Positions 1-6,780 are shown, counted from the first letter of the stretch. The stretch: 11,626 bases of DNA from Blastocatellia bacterium (GCA_023265235.1 JAHFUF010000084.1:1-11626), one strand, 5' to 3'. Notes: generated by a model not told the origin, from the letters alone. A program made the numbers and translations.

Positions 1-612
1 TTTTATGTTGCTGATTTAGGCAATATGTCTTTTACTTTAGGCTTATCTGGTTGGACAGCAAATGATTGGTCAACTTCAGGTAATTTTGATTTAATGGCAC
101 CTCGTGCTGATGTAGATAATTTTACTAGGCAGCGTGTGTTTGCAGCCCTAAAAGAAAACTGGGTAGAAAAAACTGATTCTCTTGCTTGTCGTTTGGGAAT
201 GGATCGCAGCATTGTGCTAGGTGCTCTAGGCGCTTATACCCAAGCAGGACGCGCAGTTTATGATTTAAACAAAGACGTTTATCGTGTACGAGAACTTAGC
301 CGCGAAGCCCTACCAATGGACAAACTTCGCTTTGCTAATCCTCGTGAAGAAAGTGCTACTAGTTTCTTAACTCAAAATACTGTTAAAGTAACTAATCTTG
401 AACAAGATCCAACTGGTACATTAAATGTTTTAGGGACAGTAAAAGATAAAAACAAAACTTATAACAATATGGTAGCCATTGACAAAGACGAACGAATTGT
501 TCGTGCGCTTTGCGACTGTAATTGGCACCAACAAAACAAGTTATTCCGTGGCCCTTGTGAACATATTTTAGCCTTACGTATGCAACATAGTCGTCAAAAG
601 GTTAGTAGATAA
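1..612 (+). CDS. SWIM zinc-finger protein, C-terminal part
   Basis: The reading frame is open to the left edge, so the gene starts upstream; an ATG at 25 is in frame but has no ribosome binding site and is probably internal. Numbered from that ATG, residues 33-90 look like a small helix-turn-helix or winged-helix segment (TRQRVFAALKENW, then LACRLGMDRSIVLGAL). Residues 150-185 form a SWIM zinc finger: C163-x-C165, then C178-x-H180 followed by ILALR. SWIM domains bind zinc and are found in bacterial proteins of mostly unknown role, some thought to act on nucleic acids or in protein contacts; the exact function here cannot be told. It lies on the same strand as the retron RNA array, 57 bases upstream of its first flank, with no clear terminator between them, so read-through into the array is possible. 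Confidence 0.75.
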   Translation, partial: FYVADLGNMSFTLGLSGWTANDWSTSGNFDLMAPRADVDNFTRQRVFAALKENWVEKTDSLACRLGMDRSIVLGALGAYTQAGRAVYDLNKDVYRVRELSREALPMDKLRFANPREESATSFLTQNTVKVTNLEQDPTGTLNVLGTVKDKNKTYNNMVAIDKDERIVRALCDCNWHQQNKLFRGPCEHILALRMQHSRQKVSR

Positions 613-669
613 ATTTAATTTTTTTGTGGTTTGGTTTTAATTTCTTCTGGTCTTTGTCAATTCAATTTT

Positions 670-922
670 GGTTTAGTTATTGGGCATAAAAGCAAGTAAA
701 AGAATCTTGCAATCTGGAAGGTGTATCGCTTTCCTTGTCGGTAGTTTTGTCATGCTTCACTAGTCTGCTCTTCATTTTGCCCTAGCTAACACCTATATCG
801 GATTTCGGTGTGGATTTTATAAATCTAAATCCGATATAGGTGTTGCTAGGGCATCGAGTTGAGCAAGCCTAGTCCTAAGAACTTCTCGAAGATAACGCTG
901 TTATGTCCAAGTCCATTAAACC
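670..922 (+). ncRNA. retron msr-msd unit 1
   Basis: The a1/a2 flanks are 670-675 pairing with 917-922 (GGTTTA/TAAACC), and 682-693 pairing with 897-908 (10 Watson-Crick pairs, one G-U, one mismatch). The msr-like part has a hairpin at 716-734: 8 pairs including two G-U, closed by the triloop TAT. An outer stem pairs 759-763 (ACTAG) with the CTAGT of the 3' block, and 766-770 (TGCTC) with GAGCA. On top sits the variable msd-like arm, 779-805 pairing with 827-852. It has 26 pairs and one bulged T at 787, with a 21-nt loop (806-826) that contains a small GGATTT/AAATCT hairpin. The branch guanosine and exact msDNA ends cannot be fixed by eye. Identification as msr-msd rests on structure and the adjacent RT. 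Confidence 0.85.
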
Positions 923-935
923 TATTTTAGTCAAT

Positions 936-1173
936 TAGCTTTAGCTTAAAGTGAAGTTTTTCCTTGCAATCTGGAAGGCGTATCGCTTTCCTTGTCGGTA
1001 GTTTTGTCATGCTTCACTAGTCTGCTCTTCATTGTGCCCGAATGAGGATACTCGCTCCTTTTCGGTGTCTTGTTCATAACAAAAAAAGGAGGAGTATCGC
1101 TCATTCGGGCATCGAGTTGAGCAAGCCTAGTCCTAAGAGTTTCTCGAAGGTTTTTACTTTCTGCTAAGTGCTA
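936..1173 (+). ncRNA. retron msr-msd unit 2
   Basis: The flanks 936-952 and 1156-1173 pair as TAGC/GCTA, TTAGC/GCTAA and AAAGT/ACTTT, with small internal loops. Their sequence is unrelated to the flanks of units 1 and 3. The msr-like hairpin at 973-991 has a true C-G pair (C979) where units 1 and 3 have a U-G pair, so the stem is preserved. The variable arm pairs 1036-1062 with 1084-1110: 26 pairs, with a bulged G on the 5' side and a bulged C on the 3' side. It carries a 21-nt loop (1063-1083) holding a TTGTT/AACAA mini-hairpin with loop CAT. The arm sequence (for example GAATGAGGATACTC) shares nothing with the other units beyond the GCCC/GGGC base. Confidence 0.85.
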
Positions 1174-1196
1174 GAAAATACTAGATCTTTACAAAT

Positions 1197-1427
1197 TAAG
1201 TGCAATAGTGAAAGCTTTTCCTTGCAATCTGGAAGGTGTATCGCTTTCCTTGTCGGTAGTTTTGTCATGCTTCACTAGTCTGCTCTTCATTGTGCCCGAG
1301 CTAACAGCGCTAGCGCTTTTCTGTAGGGATTTCATAAATCTAAAAGCGCTAGCGCTGTTGCTCGGGCGTCGAGTTGAGCAAGCCTAGTCCTAAGAACTTT
1401 TCGAAGGTTTTTTTGCTATTGCACTTA
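1197..1427 (+). ncRNA. retron msr-msd unit 3
   Basis: The flanks are a perfect 12-bp complement (TAAGTGCAATAG at 1197-1208, CTATTGCACTTA at 1416-1427), extendable inward through weak A-U and G-U pairs. The msr-like hairpin is identical to that of unit 1. The variable arm pairs 1294-1320 with 1342-1367: 26 pairs and one bulged T, in the same place as in unit 1. Its 21-nt loop (1321-1341) contains GGATTT/AAATCT with loop CAT. The arm includes the 12-base self-complementary palindrome AGCGCTAGCGCT. This unit lies immediately upstream of the reverse transcriptase, with 41 bases between a2 and the start codon, the arrangement expected of an ordinary single retron. Confidence 0.87.
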
Positions 1428-1468
1428 CTTTATTTTTAAACTGCTATCTGCTATTTGGAGATAAATCT

Positions 1469-3007
1469 ATGTCTGAACGCCCTAGAACTCGCCAAGAACT
1501 TTATGAACGGATTCGCCAAACGTCAAAAGAAGAATTTATTTTAGAAGAAATGATCCGTTTCGGCTTTTGGCCAGCAGAGGGAGACCTCCCCCAAGATCCA
1601 GCAGATGAAATTCGTCGTCGTGGTGAAATTGGCCGCCAACTTAGCGAACTTCGCACCCAAGAACGCAACCTTGGGAACGAAGAAAAAATGCTTAAAGAAT
1701 TACGTAAGCGACGTATGGAAGAATCTAAACGTAAGCGACAAGAAACTAAAGAACGTCGTGAACGTGAGCGAAAAGAGCGTACAGAAGCTTGGAAAGAAAA
1801 AAAGAAACAAGACATTATTTATCTAGGTGAAGGCGTTTCAGCAGAACTTAACAACAAAGAACCTAATGAAGAAAGACTAAAAAGTCATAATCTTCCTAAA
1901 TACTCAACTGCACTAGAAATTGCAACTGCAATGAATATTTCCATAGGAGCATTACGCTTTCTAGCATTTTCCCGGAAAACTAGTACTACAACTCATTATG
2001 TCCGCTTTAAGATCCCAAAGAAAACTGGTGGGGAAAGAACTATTTCCGCTCCTATGCCCCGCTTAAAAGCAGCACAAAACTGGATATTGCACAACATTTT
2101 AGAGAAAGTAAAACTTCACGAAGCAGCACATGGTTTCTGTAGTGAGCATTCAATAGTTAGTAATGCTAGACCTCATCTTGGGGCTGAAGTACTTGTAAAT
2201 ATTGACTTAAAAGATTTTTTTCCATCTATTTCTTATAAAAGAATTAAAGGCTTGTTTAAGTCCCTAGGTTATTCTGAAGCAGCCGCAACAATTTTTGCGC
2301 TAGTTTGTACAGAACCAACTGTTGAAGAAGTAGTTTTAGATGGTAAAACCTACTATGTAGCTACTAGTAACCGACACCTACCACAAGGCGCGCCAACTAG
2401 CCCTGCACTTACTAATATCCTTTGCCGACGCTTAGACAAACGTTTGACTAAAGCGGCTACAGATCTAGGATTTATTTACACACGTTATGCAGATGATTTA
2501 ACCTTTTCAGCCATAGGAGAATCCTGCCGTAATATTTGCAATATCTTAAATAAAACACATGACATTGTTAAACACGAAGGTCTAACTGTTAATACAGAAA
2601 AAACTAGAGTTTTACGTAAAGGGCGACAACAGGAGGTTACAGGCATTGTTGTTAATAAAAAGCTTAATATTTCTAAAAAAACGCTTAAGAAGTTTCGTGC
2701 AACACTTTATCAAATTGAAAAATATGGCACTGAAGGCAAACATTGGGGACATACTCCAGATGTAATTGCTGCAATACAAGGATTTGCTAATTTTGTTTAT
2801 ATGGTAAACCCTGAAAAAGGGCGTGTCTTAAAAGCAAAAGTGCGGGCAATTATTCAAAAATATAATTGGAAACCAACTTGGAAGAGAAAATTACCTCCTC
2901 CATCAGCAGTAGCTGAGCCAACTACTACAACCCCTAAAACAACTGAGCCAACACAACCAGAGGTAAAGGAAAACAAAACTAATAAGAAATGGTGGAAGTT
3001 GTTTTAG
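1469..3007 (+). CDS. retron-type reverse transcriptase with N-terminal extension
   Basis: RNA-directed DNA polymerase expected to copy the msd part of the upstream RNAs into branched msDNA. Of 512 residues, the RT domain spans about 145-465. The catalytic set is visible: D246 in NIDLKDFFPSI, LPQGAPTSP at 304-312, and Y340-A-D-D343. The retron hallmarks NAxxH (N232-ARP-H236) and VTG (390-392) are also present. Residues 1-140 form an extra N-terminal region: a hydrophobic start (EEFILEEMIRFGFWP), then a highly charged Arg/Lys/Glu stretch at 45-113, predicted coiled coil or RNA-binding. Long N-terminal extensions are known in some myxobacterial retron RTs; this may be a relative. The C-terminus (475-512) is Pro/Thr-rich, then basic. 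The ATG follows GGAG at 1457-1460. No separate effector gene lies beside it. Confidence 0.93.
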   Translation: MSERPRTRQELYERIRQTSKEEFILEEMIRFGFWPAEGDLPQDPADEIRRRGEIGRQLSELRTQERNLGNEEKMLKELRKRRMEESKRKRQETKERRERERKERTEAWKEKKKQDIIYLGEGVSAELNNKEPNEERLKSHNLPKYSTALEIATAMNISIGALRFLAFSRKTSTTTHYVRFKIPKKTGGERTISAPMPRLKAAQNWILHNILEKVKLHEAAHGFCSEHSIVSNARPHLGAEVLVNIDLKDFFPSISYKRIKGLFKSLGYSEAAATIFALVCTEPTVEEVVLDGKTYYVATSNRHLPQGAPTSPALTNILCRRLDKRLTKAATDLGFIYTRYADDLTFSAIGESCRNICNILNKTHDIVKHEGLTVNTEKTRVLRKGRQQEVTGIVVNKKLNISKKTLKKFRATLYQIEKYGTEGKHWGHTPDVIAAIQGFANFVYMVNPEKGRVLKAKVRAIIQKYNWKPTWKRKLPPPSAVAEPTTTTPKTTEPTQPEVKENKTNKKWWKLF

Positions 3008-3258
3008 TAAAAATTTGGAAGCATATATTTTGCCCACATTTTCCATAATTTTGAAAGCCCAAACCCTGTAGGTCAGGGCTGGTTAATTGTCTTAGATTGT
3101 CTTAAGCCGCAAAGCGGCGAAATAGTTGTAGCTCTGGGCGTAAGTCCTGGTTTTACTTAGCGCATTAGTAAAGCGTTTTTTTAGTTTTAATGGTAAAAAC
3201 CAATTTGCTCGAATTTGTAACCTATTGATTCTAACTGCTTTGAATTCTGCAACACGCT
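3008..3258. other. convergent intergenic region with several hairpins
   Basis: The 250 bases between the convergent RT gene and the peroxiredoxin-like gene hold no ORF of note. They hold CCCTG/CAGGG at 3064-3078 nested in AGCCC/GGGCT, and a GCCGC-AAA-GCGGC hairpin at 3106-3118. They also hold a weak plus-strand terminator candidate at 3161-3182: a CGC/GCG stem with inner TT/AA pairs followed by seven T. The GC-rich hairpins stand out from the A+T-rich surroundings and resemble the structured intergenic repeats scattered in many large bacterial genomes; that repeat nature is inference. Confidence 0.4.
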
Positions 3259-3900
3259 CTACTTATTTAATTTTTTTTGTTCTGCTTTTAATTTTTCAAC
3301 TATTTTTTTTGCTGGAGGACGATCACTAGGACGTTTACTGATATAAGAATAAACTAGACCATCCCCAGGAAAAACAATAAACACTCCTCCTTGTTGATAA
3401 GGATCTCCTTGGGTTCGCCCTTGAAAATTACCTGTAAACAAGGCTTTTAAGGCTGGTAGCCAGTTACGCGCACCTAGTGTTCCTGCTTTAGTACGTTTAA
3501 GACCAGCAGCATTATAAGAAGCTAGGGAAGGGTCTACATAGAGCGGGGCAGTGAGATTAAGTTTTTTCTTAAAAGCAGTAGCAAACTGAGAATTACCATT
3601 ACCAACAATAATCATTTCTGCACCAAGACTATGAATTTCATCTACTTTGTCACGCAACTGCGCAACCTGTTCACGGCAAAGTAGTCATCCAAAATGGCGA
3701 ATAAATACTAGTACTACTGGCTTTTCTTGCCAAGCATTTCCTAGTTGAAAAGGGTTGCCTTCTATATCAGAAACCATACTAGTACTCATAGCTTTAATAT
3801 CTGGTTTTCCTTTTCCATCAGCTAAAACCATTGTAGGCACAAAACAAAGAATCAATAAAATAAGAATAAATGGCTGTAAATGAATAAAAATATTTTTCAT
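3259..3900 (-). CDS. exported PRXL2/SelU-type selenoprotein (Sec at residue 72)
   Basis: A peroxiredoxin-like protein of the thioredoxin fold (AhpC/TSA, PRXL2 or SelU branch) of 213 residues, read through one in-frame TGA at 3687-3685. Residues 1-28 are a signal peptide (hydrophobic 8-27), so it probably acts in the periplasm or outside. The active site reads VFIRHFG-U72-LLC75-REQVAQL; homologues have Cys at position 72, giving a C/U-x-x-C redox pair. The rest is intact and typical, including IIVGNG, the YVDPSLASY stretch and QQGGVFIVFPGDGLVYSY. A SECIS-like hairpin begins at the base after the TGA. The start has AGGAG six bases upstream. It lies 26 bases after queG, last in the operon. Specific substrate unknown. 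The alternative is a nonsense-mutated pseudogene, judged unlikely. Confidence 0.82.
3642..3687 (-). promoter_or_regulatory. UGA codon and bacterial SECIS-like hairpin
   Basis: The TGA (3687-3685) is followed at once by CUACUUUG (3684-3677), which pairs perfectly with CAAAGUAG (3649-3642). Inside, CGU-(G)-AAC pairs with GUUGCG to make an upper stem with one bulged G. The apical loop, AGGUUGCGCA, carries a GGU like that of the Escherichia coli fdhF SECIS. The stem-loop spans 43 nt, close to known bacterial SECIS elements that SelB binds. The fold was done by hand and no energy was calculated. Confidence 0.75.
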
Positions 3901-3926
3901 TGTTTCTCCTTAACTTATTGATAATT

Positions 3927-4886
3927 TTATTTATTATCAATAGGTTTTTCAGTAGATTTATTCTGCTGAACTGCGGTTATATTTCGCAAAAAACCTGCAT
4001 GTTTTGGTCGAGTAATTGGACTATCCTTAAAATTTTCTTTGAACTCTATAGGAGTAATTTCTAGTAAGTCTGTTAGACTAGGATTAATATTTCCTTCCCT
4101 AGGTTGAAAACTCTCTTCTAACGTTTCATGAGAAAAGCGATTCCAAGGACAAACATCTTGGCAAATATCACAGCCAAAAATCCAATTCTGTAAGTTATTA
4201 GCTATTAGTGGGGGCAATTCTGGTTCTTTTAACTCTATTGTTCCGTAGGAAATACAGCGAGTAGCATCTAGTAAATATGGCTCCACTATAGCACCTGTTG
4301 GACAAGCATCTATACAGCGAGTACAAGTACCACAAAAATCTGGAACTATACTAGTATCATAATCTAGCTCTAGATTAAGTAATATTTCACCTAAAAATAT
4401 CCAAGAACCATAGTCACGAGTAATAACGTTTGTGTGTTTACCTAGCCAACCAATTCCTGCTTTTACAGCCCAAACTTTATCCATCATAGGGCCAGCATCA
4501 ACATAACATTTACCTTCTGTGCTTGGTTCTTGCTCTTTAATCCAGTCCAAAAATATTTGTAGCCTTTTCCCTAGCACATCATGGTAGTCATCGCCCCAGG
4601 CATAGCGTGAGATTTTTCCTATATTTGGGTCATTGCTATGTTTATGAGGAGTATAATAATTTAATGCTACTGCGATAATACTTTTGGCTGTAGGTAGTAA
4701 AGTTTTAGGGTTTACTAAGCGTTCAGCATTACGAGCTAAATAACCCATTTTGCCGTGATAACCAAGGGCTAACCATTCTTGTAATAAAGTTTTTTCTTTC
4801 TCAAGCTCTTCTACAGGAACAATACCAATTTTGGTTAACCCTAATTCTAACGCCTTATTTTTTATTTCATTTGAAGTTATAGGCAT
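3927..4886 (-). CDS. queG: epoxyqueuosine reductase QueG, short form
   Basis: Reduces epoxyqueuosine to queuosine in the wobble position of GUN tRNAs, in the cytoplasm, using a cobalamin cofactor and two [4Fe-4S] clusters. In its 319 residues, the N-terminal cobalamin-binding region includes SRYAWGDDYHD (93-103), YVDAGPMMDK (128-137, with the family's catalytic Asp at 130) and KAGIGWLGKHTNV (142-154). The ferredoxin-like part has C185-x2-C188-x2-C191-x3-C195 and C211 with C239-x2-C242-x3-C246. The conserved SPITRPKHAGFLRN follows at 289-302. The protein ends soon after, so the C-terminal HEAT-like repeat of longer QueG proteins is largely missing; such short forms exist. Its ATG lies eight bases after the peptidase stop, indicating co-transcription. 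Confidence 0.93.
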   Translation of the reverse strand: MPITSNEIKNKALELGLTKIGIVPVEELEKEKTLLQEWLALGYHGKMGYLARNAERLVNPKTLLPTAKSIIAVALNYYTPHKHSNDPNIGKISRYAWGDDYHDVLGKRLQIFLDWIKEQEPSTEGKCYVDAGPMMDKVWAVKAGIGWLGKHTNVITRDYGSWIFLGEILLNLELDYDTSIVPDFCGTCTRCIDACPTGAIVEPYLLDATRCISYGTIELKEPELPPLIANNLQNWIFGCDICQDVCPWNRFSHETLEESFQPREGNINPSLTDLLEITPIEFKENFKDSPITRPKHAGFLRNITAVQQNKSTEKPIDNK

Positions 4887-4894
4887 AGTACTAA

Positions 4895-6289
4895 CTAACG
4901 TGGCAAGGCTTTTGGCATGTCTGCTAAAACATAAAGCATTACTGCCATAGTTGCAACATTTAGAGATAATTCAGTTCTATCTATCTTCTCAAAAGTATCA
5001 GCATTTGTATGGTGAACATCAAAATAATGACTAGAATCATTACGTAAGCCTAGGCTTGGAACGCCAGTGTCTGTAAGTACAGAAATATCTGCTCCTACGC
5101 CTCCAGTGCTAAGTTCAACATTATCCGATCTAAGGTTATGTAGTAATGTACTAATTTCTTGAACTAAAGCAAAAGCCCTATCAGATCCCTTAAAAGAAAA
5201 CCCTATAGGGCGTGTTCCGCCAGAATCAGCTTCTATTGCGGCAACATGCTTGTCAAAATCCTGTTTATGGGCATCTCGATAGGCAGAGGCGCCAAACAAA
5301 CCATTTTCCTCATTAGTAAATAAGACTACTCGTATAGTACGTTTAGGTCGCAGTTTTAACCTTGCAATTGTACGAACAGCTTCCATAGCAATAACACTTC
5401 CTGCTCCATCGTCATTTGAACCTGTACCAACATCCCAAGAATCTAGATGCCCGCTAACTAAAATGATTTCTTCTGGTTTTTCACTTCCTAGTATTTCTCC
5501 AACAACATTAGCTGAATCAGCGTCTGGTAGTGTTTGTGCCCCTAATTTTAAGTTAACTACTATTTTTTCTCCTTTTACATAAAGCCTTTGCATAAGCTCA
5601 GCATTTTCAACAGTAACTGCCGCAGCAGGAATTTTAGGGGTGTCATCTTGATAACGCATTGCACCTGTATGAGGAGTACTAAGGCTTACAGTAGTAACAG
5701 ATCTGACTAATGCAGCTACAGCCCCATATTTAGCAGCACGAACTGCACCAATACCACGATATCTAACAGCCTCTCCATAAGCTTGACCAGGTGGTAAATC
5801 CTTACGCATAGGAGAGTTATATAAAACTATTTTGCCTTTTACTTGCTCACCAAGCTTGTCTAATTCATCAAAATTTCCTACTACTACGACTTCAGCAGTT
5901 ATGCCTGCTGATACAGTGCCTATAGTTCCTCCTAATCCAAGAATATTAAGCTTGTGCTTAGCCGGAGTAATTATTTCCGCGCTTTCTTCACCACGTACCC
6001 AATGAGGTACTTTTGCTGCTTCAGCACGAACATTTTCTAATCCATCGGCTTTCATAGCATTAACTGCCCACTCAATTGCTTGATTAAGCTGAGGAGAACC
6101 GCTAAGGCGATTCCCTATATTGTCACTTAAATATTCGAGCTTTTCATAAGCTTGTCCTTCAATCAAAGCCGTTCCCATTATTTGAGAAGCAACTTTTGCA
6201 TAATCTTTACCAAGACCTTTATCTTGACCTTGAACAGAAATTAGATTTCCTACTAGTATAAAACAAAACAAAAACACAATTAATCGCAT
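4895..6289 (-). CDS. secreted M28 metallopeptidase, carboxypeptidase Q-like
   Basis: A zinc-dependent exopeptidase of 464 residues with a signal peptide (1-22, cleaved near VQGQ). A PA-domain-like insert lies at about 130-245 and the M28 catalytic domain around it. Metal ligands and catalytic residues are in the expected order: H281 in SGHLDSWDVG, D293/D294 in SNDDGAG, E327-E328 in FTNEENG, D355 in EADSGG, and H426/H427 in HHTNADTFEKID. The HLDSWDVG and HTNADTFEKID signatures match carboxypeptidase Q (plasma glutamate carboxypeptidase) more than other M28 groups, so release of N-terminal or dipeptide amino acids outside the cytoplasm is likely. It precedes queG by eight bases in the same operon; no functional link between the two is evident. 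Confidence 0.92.
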   Translation of the reverse strand: MRLIVFLFCFILVGNLISVQGQDKGLGKDYAKVASQIMGTALIEGQAYEKLEYLSDNIGNRLSGSPQLNQAIEWAVNAMKADGLENVRAEAAKVPHWVRGEESAEIITPAKHKLNILGLGGTIGTVSAGITAEVVVVGNFDELDKLGEQVKGKIVLYNSPMRKDLPPGQAYGEAVRYRGIGAVRAAKYGAVAALVRSVTTVSLSTPHTGAMRYQDDTPKIPAAAVTVENAELMQRLYVKGEKIVVNLKLGAQTLPDADSANVVGEILGSEKPEEIILVSGHLDSWDVGTGSNDDGAGSVIAMEAVRTIARLKLRPKRTIRVVLFTNEENGLFGASAYRDAHKQDFDKHVAAIEADSGGTRPIGFSFKGSDRAFALVQEISTLLHNLRSDNVELSTGGVGADISVLTDTGVPSLGLRNDSSHYFDVHHTNADTFEKIDRTELSLNVATMAVMLYVLADMPKALPR

Positions 6290-6333
6290 GATTTGTAGCC
6301 CTCAACGTTTTATAGTTTTTAATTTATTTAACT

Positions 6334-6591
6334 TTAGCCACGAGCTAAATCTTCTAATGCATCATTAACACTATAGTTATCATAGATTTTAATCCGATTT
6401 CTTATACGAATTTGATCGTTTGCTCCCATCACTTTACGTATTTCTTGTCTGATTATATTAATTGCTGTATATGGAGAATCTACAGGAGTACCAATAAATT
6501 TGTCTTTGCCTTTTTCTGGCGAAACAGATTCAAAACAAGCAATATATTTCATGTCACTAGATTTTTCCAACCATATTTCAAATAAAGCCAT
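6334..6591 (-). CDS. 85-residue protein of unknown function
   Basis: Not recognised. It is a small soluble protein with no signal peptide, membrane segment or cysteine-rich motif; it has a single Cys in KYIACFESVSPEKGKD. The pattern suggests an alpha/beta fold: strand MALFEIWLE, strand MKYIACFES, helix AINIIRQEIRKVMG, strand RIRNRIKIYDN, and short helix VNDALEDLARG. The start is well supported by AAGGAG seven bases upstream. It heads the minus-strand operon, 44 bases before the peptidase gene. A plausible promoter lies at 6713-6741, giving a leader of about 115 bases. Confidence 0.7.
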   Translation of the reverse strand: MALFEIWLEKSSDMKYIACFESVSPEKGKDKFIGTPVDSPYTAINIIRQEIRKVMGANDQIRIRNRIKIYDNYSVNDALEDLARG

Positions 6592-6712
6592 AATTATCTC
6601 CTTATATCAAAATTAAAATATAAAGGTTTAACAAAATATTAAAAACTTGATTTTTGTTATATCTTTCTTAAAGGAGCATTAGTGGGAAACTATTATTAAG
6701 AGATAAGCTAAT

Positions 6713-6741
6713 TTAATATTTTATTTTTCTTGTAAAATCAA
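6713..6741 (-). promoter_or_regulatory. promoter candidate for the minus-strand operon
   Basis: On the minus strand there is TTGATT (6741-6736), a 17-base spacer and TATTAA (6718-6713), each four of six matches to the sigma-70 consensus. It lies downstream of the terminator at 6781-6822, so the operon would not depend on transcripts stopping there. Confidence 0.4.
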
Positions 6742-6780
6742 TATACCTTATGCTTAAAAAATTAAAAATCGTGATTGGTA

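Larger units (their letters stand above)
670..1427 (+). repeat. tandem array of three retron RNA units
   Basis: Three units repeat with a period of 257-258 bases (conserved cores at 706-891, 963-1149 and 1221-1406). In each, a 77-nt 5' block differs at only two positions among copies and a 43-nt 3' block at a few. Between them lies a central hairpin of 74-75 nt whose sequence differs completely while its shape is kept. The sequence between units is unrelated except that each unit is bracketed by its own pair of complementary segments. The array directly precedes a retron-type reverse transcriptase, the usual place of msr-msd. No promoter of good quality is visible in 613-669; transcription may begin there or upstream of the window. 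Confidence 0.9.

Noticed and set aside
3..212. Minus-strand ORF opposite the SWIM protein
   Set aside because: It overlaps a protein-coding frame with a clear domain, and nothing supports its translation.
613..669. Promoter of the retron array
   Set aside because: TTGTCA at 654-659 has no acceptable -10 at 16-18 bases (TTATTG), so no promoter is called.
706..1406. CRISPR array
   Set aside because: There are only three units of about 186 nt, with conserved blocks of 77 and 43 nt. The variable parts are self-complementary hairpins, not spacers, and no cas gene is present.
1501..1826. ORFs in other frames within the RT gene on both strands
   Set aside because: These are shadows produced by the repetitive Arg/Lys/Glu codons of the RT N-terminus, with no ribosome binding site or recognisable protein.
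670..3007. Diversity-generating retroelement
   Set aside because: No template/variable repeat pair with adenine-specific changes, no accessory Avd gene and no target gene. The RT has retron NAxxH and VTG motifs.
670..3007. Group II intron
   Set aside because: The RT lacks a maturase and HNH endonuclease domain, and no domain V-like hairpin follows the gene.
3685..3900. Separate 71-residue protein and nonsense pseudogene
   Set aside because: The frame continues without any other defect, the TGA sits exactly at the catalytic Cys, and a SECIS-like hairpin follows. A selenoprotein explains all three.
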